64,000 nt of DNA from assembly GCA_022828595.1 (NCBI GenBank), contig JAKGHH010000002.1:87264076-87328075 (forward strand), in the 5' to 3' direction. A program made the position numbers and the translations under genes. Positions 31,827 through 44,214 of this stretch are shown one piece after another. A model generated the notes under the pieces. That model ran no database searches, was not told where the DNA came from, and saw nothing but the letters and a program-made list of their open reading frames with translations. Source of the stretch: Nelumbo lutea (lineage: Eukaryota; Streptophyta; Magnoliopsida; Proteales; Nelumbonaceae). Every line of letters begins with the position of its first letter. Within the stretch, counting starts at the first letter, position 1.

Positions 31827-33590
31827 ATGGACCAAGCCTTTCCTGAATATCTAAGATGTTGTACACCCCTTAAAGACCAGATTCTCAAAAAAATTAGATG
31901 ACATAAGAGCCATTGGAGGGACACCCCATTAGGAAAATGTTAAGAACTTATCACTGGTGCAATTGGAATGGCCATTGCTTAAGGCGGCCTTTGAATGTTG
32001 GGATCCTGAAAAAATGGTCTTCTCCTTTGGGGAAATTGAGATGTGTCCGACATTAGAAGAGATAGCTTATCTCTTGTGAATGCCCATCGAAGATGAGATT
32101 GCCTTCCCAATTGCCAAGCAGGGGTACAAAGCAGACCTATGGAAATTATTATCATGCAAAAAGCCCTAACTATAGATGGTAGATGAAGAATCCATCATAG
32201 TTAAGTTCCTCCTAAACCACAACACCCAAATCTTCAAATCAGATAAACCAAATAAGGATAGAGAAGGACAAAAAAATGCCTTGTTTATGACCGTCGTAGG
32301 TCATCTCCTCTTTCCACTTGACCGTAAAAGGATTCACATGAGACTAGTCATAGTGCTGCGTTAAATCAAAGATGCATCGAAGATCACCTTGGTCACCATG
32401 ATCTTAATAGAAATTTTGTGGAAATTAACCATGTTGCAAACATGTAGAGCATGGCCCTTCTATGGCTCCCTCCAGATCTTATGGTTGTGGTTGATACAAC
32501 ATCTTTCGTATTTGGTCATCTACACTGGATAGTTTTTATCTTAACCTACATACAAGGTAAAATAAATATTGAACACTAATTCACAAGCAGCAGCCTTGAT
32601 AGAGAAACAAAACTTGGCATTATTGCAAAGGGCCACAGAAGGAAAGATGATTGGAACATTTGATTGTCTATCCAAAAAGGGTGTAATCAACCCTATTTAG
32701 CAATAGAAAGAAGACAAAGCATGATTCTAGTAGGTTTATATGGATTGACACCATATGTCCCAGCACGAGTCCTAAGGAAACTAGGCTTCTTACAATTCAT
32801 TCCAACCATCGATGACATCAAATGGGACATGGTTGATTTCATCAAATATTGCGGGAACATGGAAAGGAGGTTTAGAGAGCATTGGACTTCCAGTAAAAGG
32901 GAATTCTCCTCTATTGCCAACCTCCAAGCCAATGTGTGATCATACATACAGGGATTGGGTGTGCAGTCAAAGTTTCTTGTCACCTCTGGTGCCATCGCCT
33001 GAACTCCCCACCCCAATTAGGCATCCATCCAAAGGTACTATATCAAAGGAACCTCTCAAACGGCCTTTAGATGATCCATATCTAAAATCAGCACTAGAAC
33101 TTCATCAGCAAAATAGGATAAATGAGGAGTAGGAGGTAAGGATTGGGAGGAACAATGATTCTATAAGGAAACAAATAAGAGAGCAGATCAAGAAAAAACA
33201 AAAAATGGAAATAGAAGAGTTGGATTTAAGGAAGGAAATTATGGAATTAAAAGAGAGATTGGAAAATCAAAAAAAAAAGTTGAGTGAAGCCCAAGAAAGC
33301 CATCTTGAAACACTAGAGAAATTAGTAGAGACACTTTAAGAGAAGCAAAGGTTGAAGTCAAAACCAATGAAACTCACTGCTATCTCCATCAAGCTAGGAT
33401 TGAAGCTACTAATGCCAACGTCATATATGAAGAATTAGTTAACCACATGGAAGCATACATGATGCAAGTGGCAAATCGGATGTCGATACTCAAAGACACT
33501 TTGATTTATTATGGCATTGACATTCCTCCGGACTTATCAGGATTATTGTATTTCATTTTCTTTTTGGAAAAAAAGTGGAGGTAGTGAACA
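31827..33590 (+). pseudogene. Ogre ORF1-like region (function unknown)
   Basis: It begins with ATG at 31827. Frames shift several times. A block near 32000-32080 reads CWDPEKMVFSFGEIEMCPTLEEIAYLL, split here only by its frame, followed by KQGYKADLWKLLSCKK. This style resembles the plant DUF7745-like proteins that I associate with retrotransposon ORF1 and plant-mobile-domain sequences. VVGHLLFPLDRKRIHM and a later region around 32690-32940 follow. The end (33130-33340) is a charged coiled coil (REQIKKKQKMEIEELDLRKE). Its position upstream of gag matches Ogre ORF1. The activity is unknown, and the assignment rests on position and remembered sequence style. Confidence 0.55.
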
Positions 33591-33769
33591 TTAATGAAGA
33601 AACTTTTTTTTGGGCTATTATTGTCTCACTCAAATACCAATTAAACACATTAACTATTTAAGGAAAATATACCATTTTAGTAGGTTGCATCAAACTTTGA
33701 AGATAACAAATTTCCAATCTTAGAATTTGAATTGAGCATCTTCAATTACCATAAGTCAAAATTGTCAAA

Positions 33770-34200
33770 AGTATCAAATTCATCGAATCAGCAAAATCAA
33801 AAGTTGCCAAGTGAAACATCAAGTAGCGAAATCGTCAAATCAAGATTATCAAATTCAATGAATCAACACATCAAATATCAAATTTAGAAAATCAGCTCAT
33901 CAAATAGCAAAAATCAAAATCAAAACCAAGTTGTCAAAATCAAAAATCAAAATCAAAGCATCAAAAATAAAAATTATCAAATTCATCAAATCAATACATC
34001 AAAAAAAAATACCAAATTCTTTAAATCAATTTATCAAATATCAAAAATCAAAGTTGAAGCATAAAAGCCAAAATTTAGTTTACAAAATTCATCAAATAGA
34101 ATCAAAATTAACAAAATCATCAAAAATCAAGACCAAAAATCAAAATCAGGTTTATCAAATTCATCAAATCATCTCATCAAATGTTGAAAATCGATTTCTT
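33770..34200. repeat. Low-complexity ATCAAA-type repeat between ORF1 and gag
   Basis: Dense, irregular repetition of ATCAAA, ATCAAAAT and TCATCAAAT. The same type of sequence fills 44215-45420 in the 3' region of the same element. 33591-33769 is A/T-rich non-coding DNA. Confidence 0.8.
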
Positions 34201-34294
34201 TGTCTTCTCTCATGCAATCAATGAATAATCTTTGGACCTACTCCAGGGCAACACGAGGACCAATAGAATTGTAACACGGTCCTTCGCCCGCACC

Positions 34295-35860
34295 ATGGCA
34301 ACCAAAGGCACAACCTCGGAGGGTTCAAGGCAACAGGACATGGCTAATGTGGTGATCGTTACACCAGCTACTGTCTCATATATCGACTTTGTCCATCTTT
34401 AAGAAAAGCATTCAGAAATGTCTACACGGGTGGATTCACTCTCGGAAAGAAATGTTGCCAACTCCTAAATCACAACCCAAGCTTAAACCTTCACCATCCC
34501 CACCACTACTGGTATTCCTACCCCATTCATACTCACCGTCAGTACCACATCGCCGACCCCAAGGCCACAACCTGTCGTCCTTACCAATCAACCCACAACA
34601 CCAATAGTCAACTAGGTTGATGACTTTGAAGAAGAAGACCCTCGTCTCTCCCAGTTTATCCTCCCAATCAAGCCAAGCTCGCTTACGAATGATCCTATGA
34701 GGGAGGAAATGGAGAAAATGAAGGAAGAAATCCATAAATTCAAAGGGGTTAATAACCTGGGAAATACAGACTTTAAATAATTATGCTTATACCCAAAAAA
34801 TTTAAATTACCTGAATTGGAAAAGTATGATGGAAAAGGTTTCCCTCAAACCTACCTTAGGATCTTCTATGGAGATATGTTCCAATATGGGTCAGACGAGA
34901 GGCTCCTAATCTAGGTGTTCCAAAAAAGTTTGATAGGAGATGCACAGACCTAGTTTACCATGTTGGATCCTACAAAGAAGAAGTGATGGAAACAAGTTTC
35001 TAAAGCCTTTTTGGAATACTACTCCTTTAACATGGAACTAGTTCCCAATTGAGCCGACTTATAAGCCTTATCACAGAAGGAAGGAGAAAATTTTATTGAG
35101 TATGCATATTGGTGGAAGGAAACGGCATCAAAATTGAGGTATCTGATGCCTAAGGAGAAAATGGTAAGGACATTCATAAAAATGTTAGGCGAGCCATGTT
35201 ATTCAATGTTGATTGCCCAGCCTCTTAAGGATTTTAATGAGGTTGTTAGGGGGGCCACTAGGATCAAGGAGGCCATGAGGCAAGGAAGAATCAATCCCTC
35301 AATTGGGGAAGTTAGCCCATCCCAAACCATTGTCAGAAAGCCCCCCATTAAGAAGAAGTCAAAAAGTGAAGTGCATGATATTTCCTCATCCCCTTACCAA
35401 CAAGTTCGACCTAAATTTGTTGTATTCTCTCACTCTAGGAATCCCTAACCACCATTTTGCTTATCTACACCTTCACCACCAATGCCTTTCACACTCCAAC
35501 CATTTCGTCCAATGCCAGCTCTGCAACCATACCAGCCATCCACTCCCCAACAGCCACCGATGGTAACTAACCAAAACCCTCACATCTAGAAAGAGAAGAT
35601 GATAGAGTTTACACCCTACAATACCTTCACTCTCAGTTACTGCCTGCATTGGTCAAAGAAGGGTACTTGAGTTTGTTGACTTGAAAACCGCCACTGGAAC
35701 CCAAGCCAAAAGGGTACAATGAGAGTGTCCACCGTGCCTACCACCAAGGCTCAGGGCTTGTGACTGATAGGTTTTGGCAACTTAAGTATGTAGTTCAAAG
35801 GTTGATTGGTGATGGACACCTCACCTTTCAAGCAGAGTAACAAAAGAAGCAATCAATGGG
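34295..35860 (+). pseudogene. Ogre gag
   Basis: It starts with ATG at 34295 (MATKGTTSEGSRQQDMANVV), a usual kind of Ogre gag N-terminus, followed by a Pro/Thr-rich linker. Core blocks: FKLPELEKYDGKGFPQTYLR, MFQYGSDERLLI, SKAFLEYYSFNMELVPN, EGENFIEYAYWWKETASKL, MVRTFIKMLGEPCYSMLIAQ, FNEVVRGATRIKEAM. A Cys/His-containing tail near 35750-35850 (HRAYHQGPG..., RCWQLKHVVQRLI) resembles the gag C-terminal block of this group. At least eight stops lie within, several at Trp or Gln positions. Confidence 0.82.
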
Positions 35861-36239
35861 GATCACTAAATATCCCATGCCACCACATAGAGCAAGACTG
35901 AGCAATAGCATTCGTTGCATTAAGATAGGCAGTTTATGGACCCTACAATGTTGATTGTTTCAATAAGGACCATATCTATAGTACCAATGCCATGCATCTA
36001 ACCACCTTTTTTGGCACCATTTGCTTTATCAGACCTCCCATCTGCATCCTAGTCCCTTCCACATGGTCTACCAATAACCCTTTTGCCCCTTCCATTGTAT
36101 CCAGTGACAACCTCCCACGAAAACCCTTTGTCATTCCTTACCTAGAACTCTATAGAGAAAGTTCATCCAATGTCCAGTGGAACTACTAGATTGAGATAGT
36201 GGTGGTGCAAGTAGATCGAACTAACCCAGAATGTGGACC

Positions 36240-37729
36240 CTTATTAAGATCTAGAAGATTTTTGCCCCCAAGACAAGTGATTGGGAAATGGATAAAGGAA
36301 AGGCTAAGATAGGGGAGGATCCGGATGAAGAGAGAAAAAACAAGGAGAAGGATGATTTCCTAAGAGCCATTGAAAAGCCTCATTACAACGTAGTGGATCA
36401 TCTAGCACAAATACCCACATAAATTTCAATACTTGAGCTATTATTATCTTGGGAACATCATAGGAATCAGGTTATAGAAGTTTTCAAAAGGGCTCTTGGC
36501 CTCCAAAGTATAGAACTGGAAAGGCTAGCATAGATGGTCGACATGACTTTGAACCCTCGAGTCATAACTTTTTTAGATGATGAAATCCCAGTAGATGGTG
36601 TTACTCACAATCTTCCGTTGTATATTATAGTGACTTGCAGAGGAATGAGGGTCCCTATTGTCTTGGTGGATAATGGGTATAGTCTAAATGTATGCACTCT
36701 CGGAACACTACAAGCACTAAGAATGGGTATACACGATGTGAAGAAGAGACCCATTGTGGTAAGGGGCTTTGATAATTCGGTTAGGCCAAATTTGGGAGAT
36801 GTAACGCTTAATGTGACTATTGAAATGGTTACTTTATCAGATTCAGTTTCAAGTTCTAGACATTCAAGCATCCTTTACAATGTTACTAAGGAGACCTTGG
36901 CTTCATTTTGCTGGAAATGTGTCATCTTCCCTCCACCAAATACTAAAGTTGGTCCACGATAATGAATTCACTACAATCCTTGGGGATAGTCAGATTGCAC
37001 CAGCTACAGAATGATCAATTCAACACTTGGAGGAAGGTCTAGGTTTCTTCTCTTACCAGTTTGAAGAAGTGAATTTCCATAAAAAAGGTTCAAGAGGCAA
37101 AGAAGATTCAAGGGAGGATAGCATCACCTCTCTGAATGATGGCTCATATGAAGTTCGACCTTAGCAAAGGGTTAGGTATTAAGCAACAAAGGATATTAAA
37201 CCTTGTTAAAGCTAAGGAATCTATCCCTCAATTTGGAGTGGGCTATAAACCTAATGAACATAACCTATTTAGCCCACGAGGCGGGAAAAAGAAAGGTGGA
37301 CCTCCTTCAACACCACCGCATTTTGTCAAACCCAGTAACCCAACAACCATGCCTAAACCAACACCAAGCCCTCAAGCTAGCCCTGAAATCCCCCTTGACA
37401 TCCCAGACCTTCTACTGCTTTTTCTTGAAGACCAAGAAGATCGAAAGGACATTAGATCATCATCAAAGGCCCAGGAGGAAAAGGAGACTGAGGTGATCTA
37501 CATGCCCTATTGTCCCATCGGTTGGGACAAGGTGGAAATCCCTATTGGACTAGAGGTAATTGACGAGCTCAAGGATCGTGCCATTTGGGAATCCTTGGAT
37601 GAAGATGTATGTGCGATAAGAGGCAAATTCATGGAAGACCCAGCCCAGTCAATTGTCCCTTTGCAAGAGCTTGCTCATAACTGGTTTTCTTCTCCAACTA
37701 CCATGAGCCTAGAGGCCCCTTCTCTTGAG
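36240..37729 (+). pseudogene. Ogre aspartic protease region and acidic linker
   Basis: The protease block lies at 36534-36960: PLYIIVTCRGMRVPIVLVDN then GYSLNVCTLGTL, with the catalytic Asp followed by Asn-Gly, as is common in this group. A frameshift near 36830-36870 separates the downstream RRPWLHFAGNVSSSLHQILK block. A long open stretch (37136-37738) follows, with GGKKKGGPPSTPPHF and the acidic segment LPFCP-like PYCPIGWDKVEI, ending at SLEVC. The frame stops just after the putative splice donor at 37730. 35861-36239 shows only broken gag-protease spacer. Confidence 0.8.
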
Positions 37730-38028
37730 GTTTGTTAAGCTGTAATTCTTGGACTAAGTGCTCAATGCTTTCTACCTTGTGCCTTTGTCTTGAAAGTTGC
37801 TTTTTTACTCCATTAATCCAAATGAAATGAAATTCCTTTTTCTTGAACTCCGATTAGCTAAATCCCCCTCAAAAGGGTATGTAGGCAGCCTTGGTTCACA
37901 ACCTAGGCCCGGTCGCTTTTTTTGGAAAAATCTCCTTTTTGGTCCAGTTCTAATTCCCATGTTTATTCCTACTTTTGATCTTACAAAAACCTAAATCCAT
38001 CTCATAAGCTTATGACTTTGACCTTGAG
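37730..38028 (+). other. Putative Ogre intron between protease and RT
   Basis: The protease-side frame ends at GAG|GTTTGT (donor at 37730). The RT-side frame opens after ...ACCTTGAG|TTAGAC (acceptor AG at 38027-38028), keeping phase. An alternative acceptor ends at 38006, but its phase fits less well. The interval has stops in all forward frames and is about 300 bp. Splicing between protease and RT is a documented Ogre property; the exact sites here are inferred. It contains a hairpin at 37888-37908. Confidence 0.6.
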
Positions 38029-39650
38029 TTAGACTTTGCTCTCATGGGGATAGAGGAGGAACCTCCTGAGGAGAAAATCCCTCAAAATACCCTTGATGAG
38101 ATTAAGTGGCAAGAGAAAAAAAAAAGATCAAAAGTTGACTCAGAAGAAGTTAATCTTGGAACTAATGATGATCCAAAGTTGGTAAAAATTGGTAGCCATT
38201 TGATCCCAAATGAGAGACTTGACATGATAGAATTGTTGAAAGAATTTAGGGATATGTTCGCATGGTCCTGCAAAGACATGCCAGGATTGGACACAAACTT
38301 GGTGGTACATAAGATACCCATATATCCCAATGCAAAGACAGTAAAGCAAATGCTCAGGAAGCTCCATCCAAAGTGATCTCTAAAAATTCAAGAATAGGTT
38401 AAGGAGCAGTTCGAATTGGGATTTCTAGAAGTGGCAACTTATCCTAAGTGGTTAGCCAGCATTGTACTAGTGCCTAAAAAGGATTGGAAGGTCAGGATGT
38501 GCGTGGATTTTCGGGATTTAAACAGAGCTAGTCCCAAGGACGACTTCCCCTTACCAAACATTAACATTCTTTTTAATGAGATGATAGGACATGAAATGTT
38601 CTCTTTCATGGGTGGATTTTCATAATATAACCAGATCAAAATAGTATAGGAGGACAAAGAAAAGATGACTTTCATAACACCATGGGGAACCTTTTTCTAC
38701 AAGGTCATTCCATTTGGGCTTAAGAATGCTGGGGCAACTTATGAAAGAGCAATGACAGCGCTTTTTCATGACATGATACACTGAGAATTGAAGTATATGT
38801 GGATGACATGATTAACAAGTCCAAAAAGGTAGAGAATCATTTAAAGGACATTAAGAAGCTCTTTGAAAAACTCAAGAAATTCAACCTCAAGTTAAATCCC
38901 TAGAAATGCATATTTGGGGCATCATCAGGTAAGCTATTAGGCTTTATAATTAGTTGAAAGGGGATTAAGATTGACCCTGTTAAGGTCAAAGTAATTGTTG
39001 AGATGCCTCCTCCCCAAATAGAAAAGGAAGTCAGAAGTTTTTTTTAGGAAGATTGCAAAATATTTGTAGATTCATAGCGCAACTTACACCAATATGCGAG
39101 CCAATTTTCAAGTTGCTAAGGAAAAAACATCCCGGTGAAATGAAACAAAGACTGTCAAGAAGCACTTGACAAAATTAAGGAGTACTTGACTAATCCACCA
39201 GTATTAGGTCCCCCTAGACCTAGGGAACCCTTGCTTATGTATTTGTTAGTACAGGAAGATTTCGTTGGATGCATACTGGGGCAATATGATGAGAATGGTA
39301 AAAAGGAAAGAGAATTACTACTTAAGTTGGAAATTCTATGACTATGAAACAAGGTACACTATGCTAGAAAAAACATGTCTAGCCCTTGTCTGGGCCTGTT
39401 AGAAGCTACATCATTACATGTTAGCCCACCCAGTGTTGCTTTTATCTAGAATGGACCCCATCAAGTATCTATTCAAGAGACCTACAGTTACTAGTTAAGT
39501 CTCTCATTGGATCATGCTCATTTATAAATTTGACGTCAAGTATGTGACACAAAAGGCAATCAAAGGAAAGGTTATTGCAAACCATTTAGCTGATAACCCT
39601 ACCTTGGAGTATGAGGCAATCCTAACAAATTTCCCTGACGAAACCATTTT
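38029..39650 (+). pseudogene. Ogre reverse transcriptase and RNase H
   Basis: Blocks in order: LIPNERLDMIELLKEFRDMFAW, SCKDMPGLDTNLVVHKIPIY, GFLEVATYPKWLASIVLVPK, VRMCVDFRDLNRASPKDDFP, MFSFMGGFS (the usual MDG reads MGG), GTFFYKVIPFGLKNAGATYE, the active site YVDDMINKSKK with both Asp kept, KCIFGASSGKLLGFI. RNase H follows with LREPLLMYLLVQEDFVGCIL, LEKTCLALVWAC and MDPIKYLFKRPTVT. Stops and two or more frameshifts occur between about 38625 and 39350. The order and style match Ogre pol. Confidence 0.88.
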
Positions 39651-39660
39651 GTAAAAACAA

Positions 39661-40120
39661 GTGGGTGAAATGTGGAAGGCATACTTTGATGGAGCATCAA
39701 ACCAAAATGGATGGGGAGCGGTAATGATCCTTGTAAAACCCCAAGGCACTCACTTCCCTTTATCTATCTTTTTGGACTTTCCCAACACCAATAATACATG
39801 TGAATGGGAATCATGCCTAAGAGTAGTCCAAATGGCACTAGACTGGGGCATCGATGAATTGAAAATTTATGGAGACTCTTTCTTGGTCAATAGTCAAGGG
39901 TGATTGGGAAGTACGAGATGAGCGACTATCATTGTATCATAATTGTCTCAAGGAGTTGATCAAGAAGTTTAATTGCATCTCCATCCATTACCTGCCTAGA
40001 GAAGACAACCACTTTACAGATGCTTTAGCCTCCCTTGGATCAGCTATGCATTCACCTCCCAACATGGTGGTAGAACCAATTGATTTAAGTTGGGATAGAG
40101 AGCCTGCCTACATGAGCAGC
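39661..40120 (+). pseudogene. Ogre second (archaeal-like) RNase H
   Basis: KAYFDGASNQNGWGAVMILV holds the first catalytic Asp, and FPNTNNTCEWESCLRVVQMA the Glu position (NxxEW). IYGDSFLVNSQG holds the second Asp, and after a frameshift near 39880 come GDWEVRDERLSLY and REDNHFTDALASLGSAM with the last Asp. This duplicated RNase H between RT-RNase H and integrase is shared by Tat and Ogre elements. Only one frameshift damages it, so it is among the better-preserved parts. Confidence 0.88.
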
Positions 40121-41402
40121 ATACTAGAAATCACAATAGAAGATGAAGAGTCAAATGGTAAACTGTGGTTCTATGAAATCACAAATTTCTTGGAGCACCA
40201 AGCATTTCCAAAAGGGGCACATCCCAAAGTGAGAAGAACTATAACCAGGCTAGCAGGGCATTTCATCATGGCAGGAGGGATATTGTATCGAAAGTCCCCA
40301 GGATTACCTTGGTTGAGATGTTTAGATGAAGAAGAAGCACAAAGAAAGATGGAGGAGGTACATGGTGGCATATGCGGCCCTCACATGAATGGGCATATGT
40401 TGGCCAAATCCGAATGGGGTTTTATCGGATACCAATGGATTAGGATTGTCGTCGACAAGTGTAAAAATGTCATGCTTGTCAAGTCTTTGATCAAAAGATA
40501 AATACCCCTCCCTCAGAACTATATTGTTTCGCTACACCTTGGCCTTTCTCAGTATGGGGAATTGACATAGTCAGTCCACTATAACCTACAACAAATGGGC
40601 ATAATTTCTTCTTCCTCACCATTGATTATTTTGCTAAGTGGGTAGAAGAAATGTCCATTGCCCATCCAACAATGACCTAGACAATTCAATTCATCAAGAG
40701 CAGCATAAGTGCCAGATATGGAGCACCTTGCGAGATCATCTCAAATAATGGAAAATTTTTGTTAGAAAAGAAGTCACAGCCCTCTGCAATCATTTCAAGA
40801 TTAAGCAATTGCATTCTTCCCATTATCAACCTCAAATGAATGGAGCAATAGTGGCTACAAACAAGAACATCGAAAAAATTCTGAAGAAGATGTCTCTTAC
40901 CTACAAGTCTTGGCAAGGCATGTTACCATATGCTCTTTCGGCTTACCACACATCAGTTAGGACATCAATTGGGGCAATGCCATATTCTTTGGTGTACGGA
41001 ATGGAGATAGTCCTACTAGTAGAAGTTGAAGTGCAATATTTGCGTGTGATATTAGAATCAGAGATCCTAGAGATAAATTGGGTCCAAGCACATTATGAAA
41101 AGTTGGCCTTCTTAGATGAATCATGACTAAGAGATATGGCCCATACTCAAGCCTATCAAAGGCAAATGGCATGTGCATTCAATAAGAGGGTATGACCACA
41201 AAACATTCAACTGGGTGGATTAGTGCTCAAAAGAACCATTCCGAATCAACCATAAACAAGGGGCAAACTCACTCCCACCTATAAAGGCCCTTACATTGTT
41301 AAAAAGAGGATATCTGGAGGAGCACTAATACTCAACAAAATGGATAATGAAGACCTCCCAAATCCAATCAACTTAGATCAAGTGAAAAAGTATTATGATT
41401 AA
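40121..41402 (+). pseudogene. Ogre integrase
   Basis: RCLDEEEAQRKMEEVHGGIC then GPHMNGHMLAK corresponds to the zinc-finger His region. The Cys pair is partly lost in frameshifted sequence near 40470-40500. The core is fragmented (YGELT/ATPWPFSVWG-like sequence at 40540, then the IDYFAKWVEEMSI block at 40620). It regains an open frame at 40809-41126 with SSHYQPQMNGAIVATNKNIE, LPYALSAYHTSVRTSIGAMP and YSLVYGMEIVLLVEVEV. The C-terminal GGLVLKRTIPNQ-like and GPYIVKK blocks follow, ending at VKKYYD with TAA at 41400-41402. Confidence 0.85.
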
Positions 41403-41825
41403 ATTGTAATCCATTCCATGTATCAATTTTTATCAATGAAGTAAAGGGAGGCCATCTTTGGCCATTTTCTATTACCTTTCCTTTTGTCCAGTACAATTAT
41501 AATAACTCACTAGTTAGATAGTTGAGTTTCGTGACATTTTCTTTGAATGTCCCAATATTTGGATACTAGCAGTCCTCAAAGGTAATGGAAAATAAATGAA
41601 AAAGAGAATGAGGAATTAAAGGAAGAAGCGAGAAAAACAAAAAAGGAAAAAAAAAATAGGAAGAAGAAGAAAAGAAAAAAAAAAGAAGATGATGAAGAAA
41701 AAAGAGAGAGAAAAAAATGAAGAAAAGGGAAAAATTAAAAAGGTTTTAAGAATTTCAGCTTCCTGATAACCCATGAACCAAGTTGTGATAGCAGCCCACC
41801 AACCCTTGTGCATTAGCCACATTTC
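41403..41825 (+). other. Ogre 3' untranslated region, first part
   Basis: Non-coding. It includes a purine-rich, A-dominated stretch at 41580-41750 with many GAAGAA and AAAAAA runs, then ordinary sequence up to the Copia LTR at 41826. No gene is seen. Confidence 0.7.
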
Positions 41826-43628
41826 TGTTAGACAATGTATGCCCTTAGCTCCAATCAAATTGATGTACTAATAAATTTATTATAAATGAGTACAAGTACA
41901 AAAATACATAATTGTTTCATGTTATGATTGGTATGTTTCTATGTAATTACCCCTTAAATTGGACACTTATGAGACTTGTGTAAGTTTAGAATATTCTCAG
42001 TTGTTGGATATATTTGGGGAATTTATCCTGCAAAAGCTAACACTGATGTGTCGCTAAGTTGGCTAGAGTGGCTTGTCTCAGCTACCAGGGTGAGACCTGA
42101 GGTACATGCAGTGTGGGTTTTCTTGAAACCTTGAACTTGACCAAATTTTAGTATTGCCCTAGACCTTAGAGATAGATGGGCAAAACTGGAATGTTACACT
42201 TGACCCCTAGACTCGATTATGATATTGCACTGGGTCTCAGATTGGGTTGTCTTTGATATGCCAATTAGTGAGATCCTTAGAGAGGGTCAAAACCTAGGTA
42301 TGTTGGGACAGTCTGAGAATTCACTTGAGTGGGTGATCATAGTCATAGGATCAGCCCCTTTGCTGGACAAAGTGAATGATTGGAGAATGCACTCGCTCTG
42401 ATGGAAACCTAAACTGCTGGTAGTTGATTTCAAATATGTTTGAAATTTGGTTTTGTAAAATATATTTATATAAAGATATACTTATATTTTATGGTTTCAA
42501 AATGTTTTCAAATGGTTTTCATTCCCAGGATCCATGTGAATAGAGAGTGTAGCACTGTACCTTGCAATCAAGGGAGAGGTCCTCTCTTGTCAGGCAGTGT
42601 TTGATCATTAAGGGCTGAGAGGTAGAGGTTAAATGTAAGACCATTGAGGGTAATACCTGATGGGCTAATCTTGCATCTGCCCACAGTTCTTGGGTTTTCA
42701 TAAGGTGGCTGGATCTAAGAACCATTTAGTATAAATGTTGGGCCCGTTAAGAGCCCATGGTGATGGACTCAAGGATTCACTGTCTCCTACAATGAATTTG
42801 ACCAGGCCTTGTAACAAAGGTTGAGTTAAACCCATGTGGCTGATGTGTAGATCAATGTTAGGGTCCCACGCCATACAAAGAGAGCCAACTAGGTAGTAGG
42901 TTAAGGAGTAAGTGAGCACATAAGCTTAATGGGCCTAAAGCCCAATTCGAATTGGGCTTAAGTTAGTTAATTAAAAGGGGGCAAATTCAGTTTTAAACTA
43001 ATTAGGATTAGATGAAGGATAAGGTAAGTCTTATCCATTTAAGAGTCCAGATCCAAATATAAGATTTGGATTAAGAAACTCTCTCCTAATTAGATCAGGA
43101 GGTTGATCCAAGAAGGCTATAAATAAGGAGCGAATTCCTCAAATTTCACAATAGAAAATTACAAAATTCTTCCCCAATTCTTCTCGTCCCTACTCAGTTT
43201 GATCTCCACTTATGGATCTAATCAAGAAAGGTTCTTGATATTGTTTCTTGGTAAAAGAAACAACCTGAAGTCGTGCTCACCAACCCTTGCTTGATTCTTA
43301 CTGAAGAATTCAGGTTCTTGCCAAAGAACAATCCTGCTAATCCTGTTTCACTACACACTATGTCATCTTCAGTGGAAGCGGGTTTTGGTCTTCTCTTTGG
43401 GTATGAACACCTGCGTTGGGAGTTACTGTTACTCTGTATCAGGTATATCCCTCACTCTCTTTCAGTTTTAGATCTAGTACAATTTTGGATTCAAGAATGA
43501 ACCTTGAAAGTGTAATTTTCTAACCTAGGGAATGCAATTCACAGATGGGAGAGAAAGAAAATTTTGAAATTTCACCCAACCTTCCTGTAGGAGTCGGCCA
43601 TCCATTCGATGGATCTCCCATCCCTTCA
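41826..43628 (+). repeat. Copia LTR inside the Ogre 3' region, 1803 bp
   Basis: It begins TGTTAGACAA and ends CCCTTCA. No primer-binding site follows, so it is a solo or truncated LTR. The flanks (ATTTC before, ATAGG after) do not form a target duplication. Its last 1546 bp recur at 58706-60253. A TATA box lies at 43118-43125. Confidence 0.9.
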
Positions 43629-44214
43629 ATAGGAACGTGGAATTGGATGACAAAGAAGGTGTCTCCCAATCCCCTTGTGGCAATGATGAGAGAAGGAGTG
43701 AGTGGGGAGAAATAACAAGTAATCACACGACTTAGAAGGGTAAAGTGAAAACCCAAAAGGGCACTCTAAGTAAAAGCACCAGGTCATGGCAAGATCAAAT
43801 TTATCCTACCTGGATGAAAACTAGTAATGGCTTTGGTGCTCAACAATTAGGTGACACCCAGGTTCGGTGAAAACTTCGATCAAGGTACTAAGGGCAAAAA
43901 AGGGCAAAAGGAGAGAGAAAAAATAGAAAGAAAAAAGAGAAAAAAAAATAATAAAAAGGGGGTCCAGCTTATCAGTAGGCTAGGGAATCCTATCGTTAGC
44001 ATGTTCTCTCCTCTATTTGAATGAGTGCAAAGTCTTCTCCTTCTTTAGTTCTATAAGAGACCTTACTTCAGTGTTTGATACACCTCCCAATTCAAAGAAT
44101 TACAACAAGACTAAAGTTAGACCAAGGTTATTTAAGGGCTCATGACTGGACAGAGTTAACCTTGACCTCGCTCCTCTTCAAAGGCTATGCATCCACAATA
44201 TTTTTCCAAAAAAA

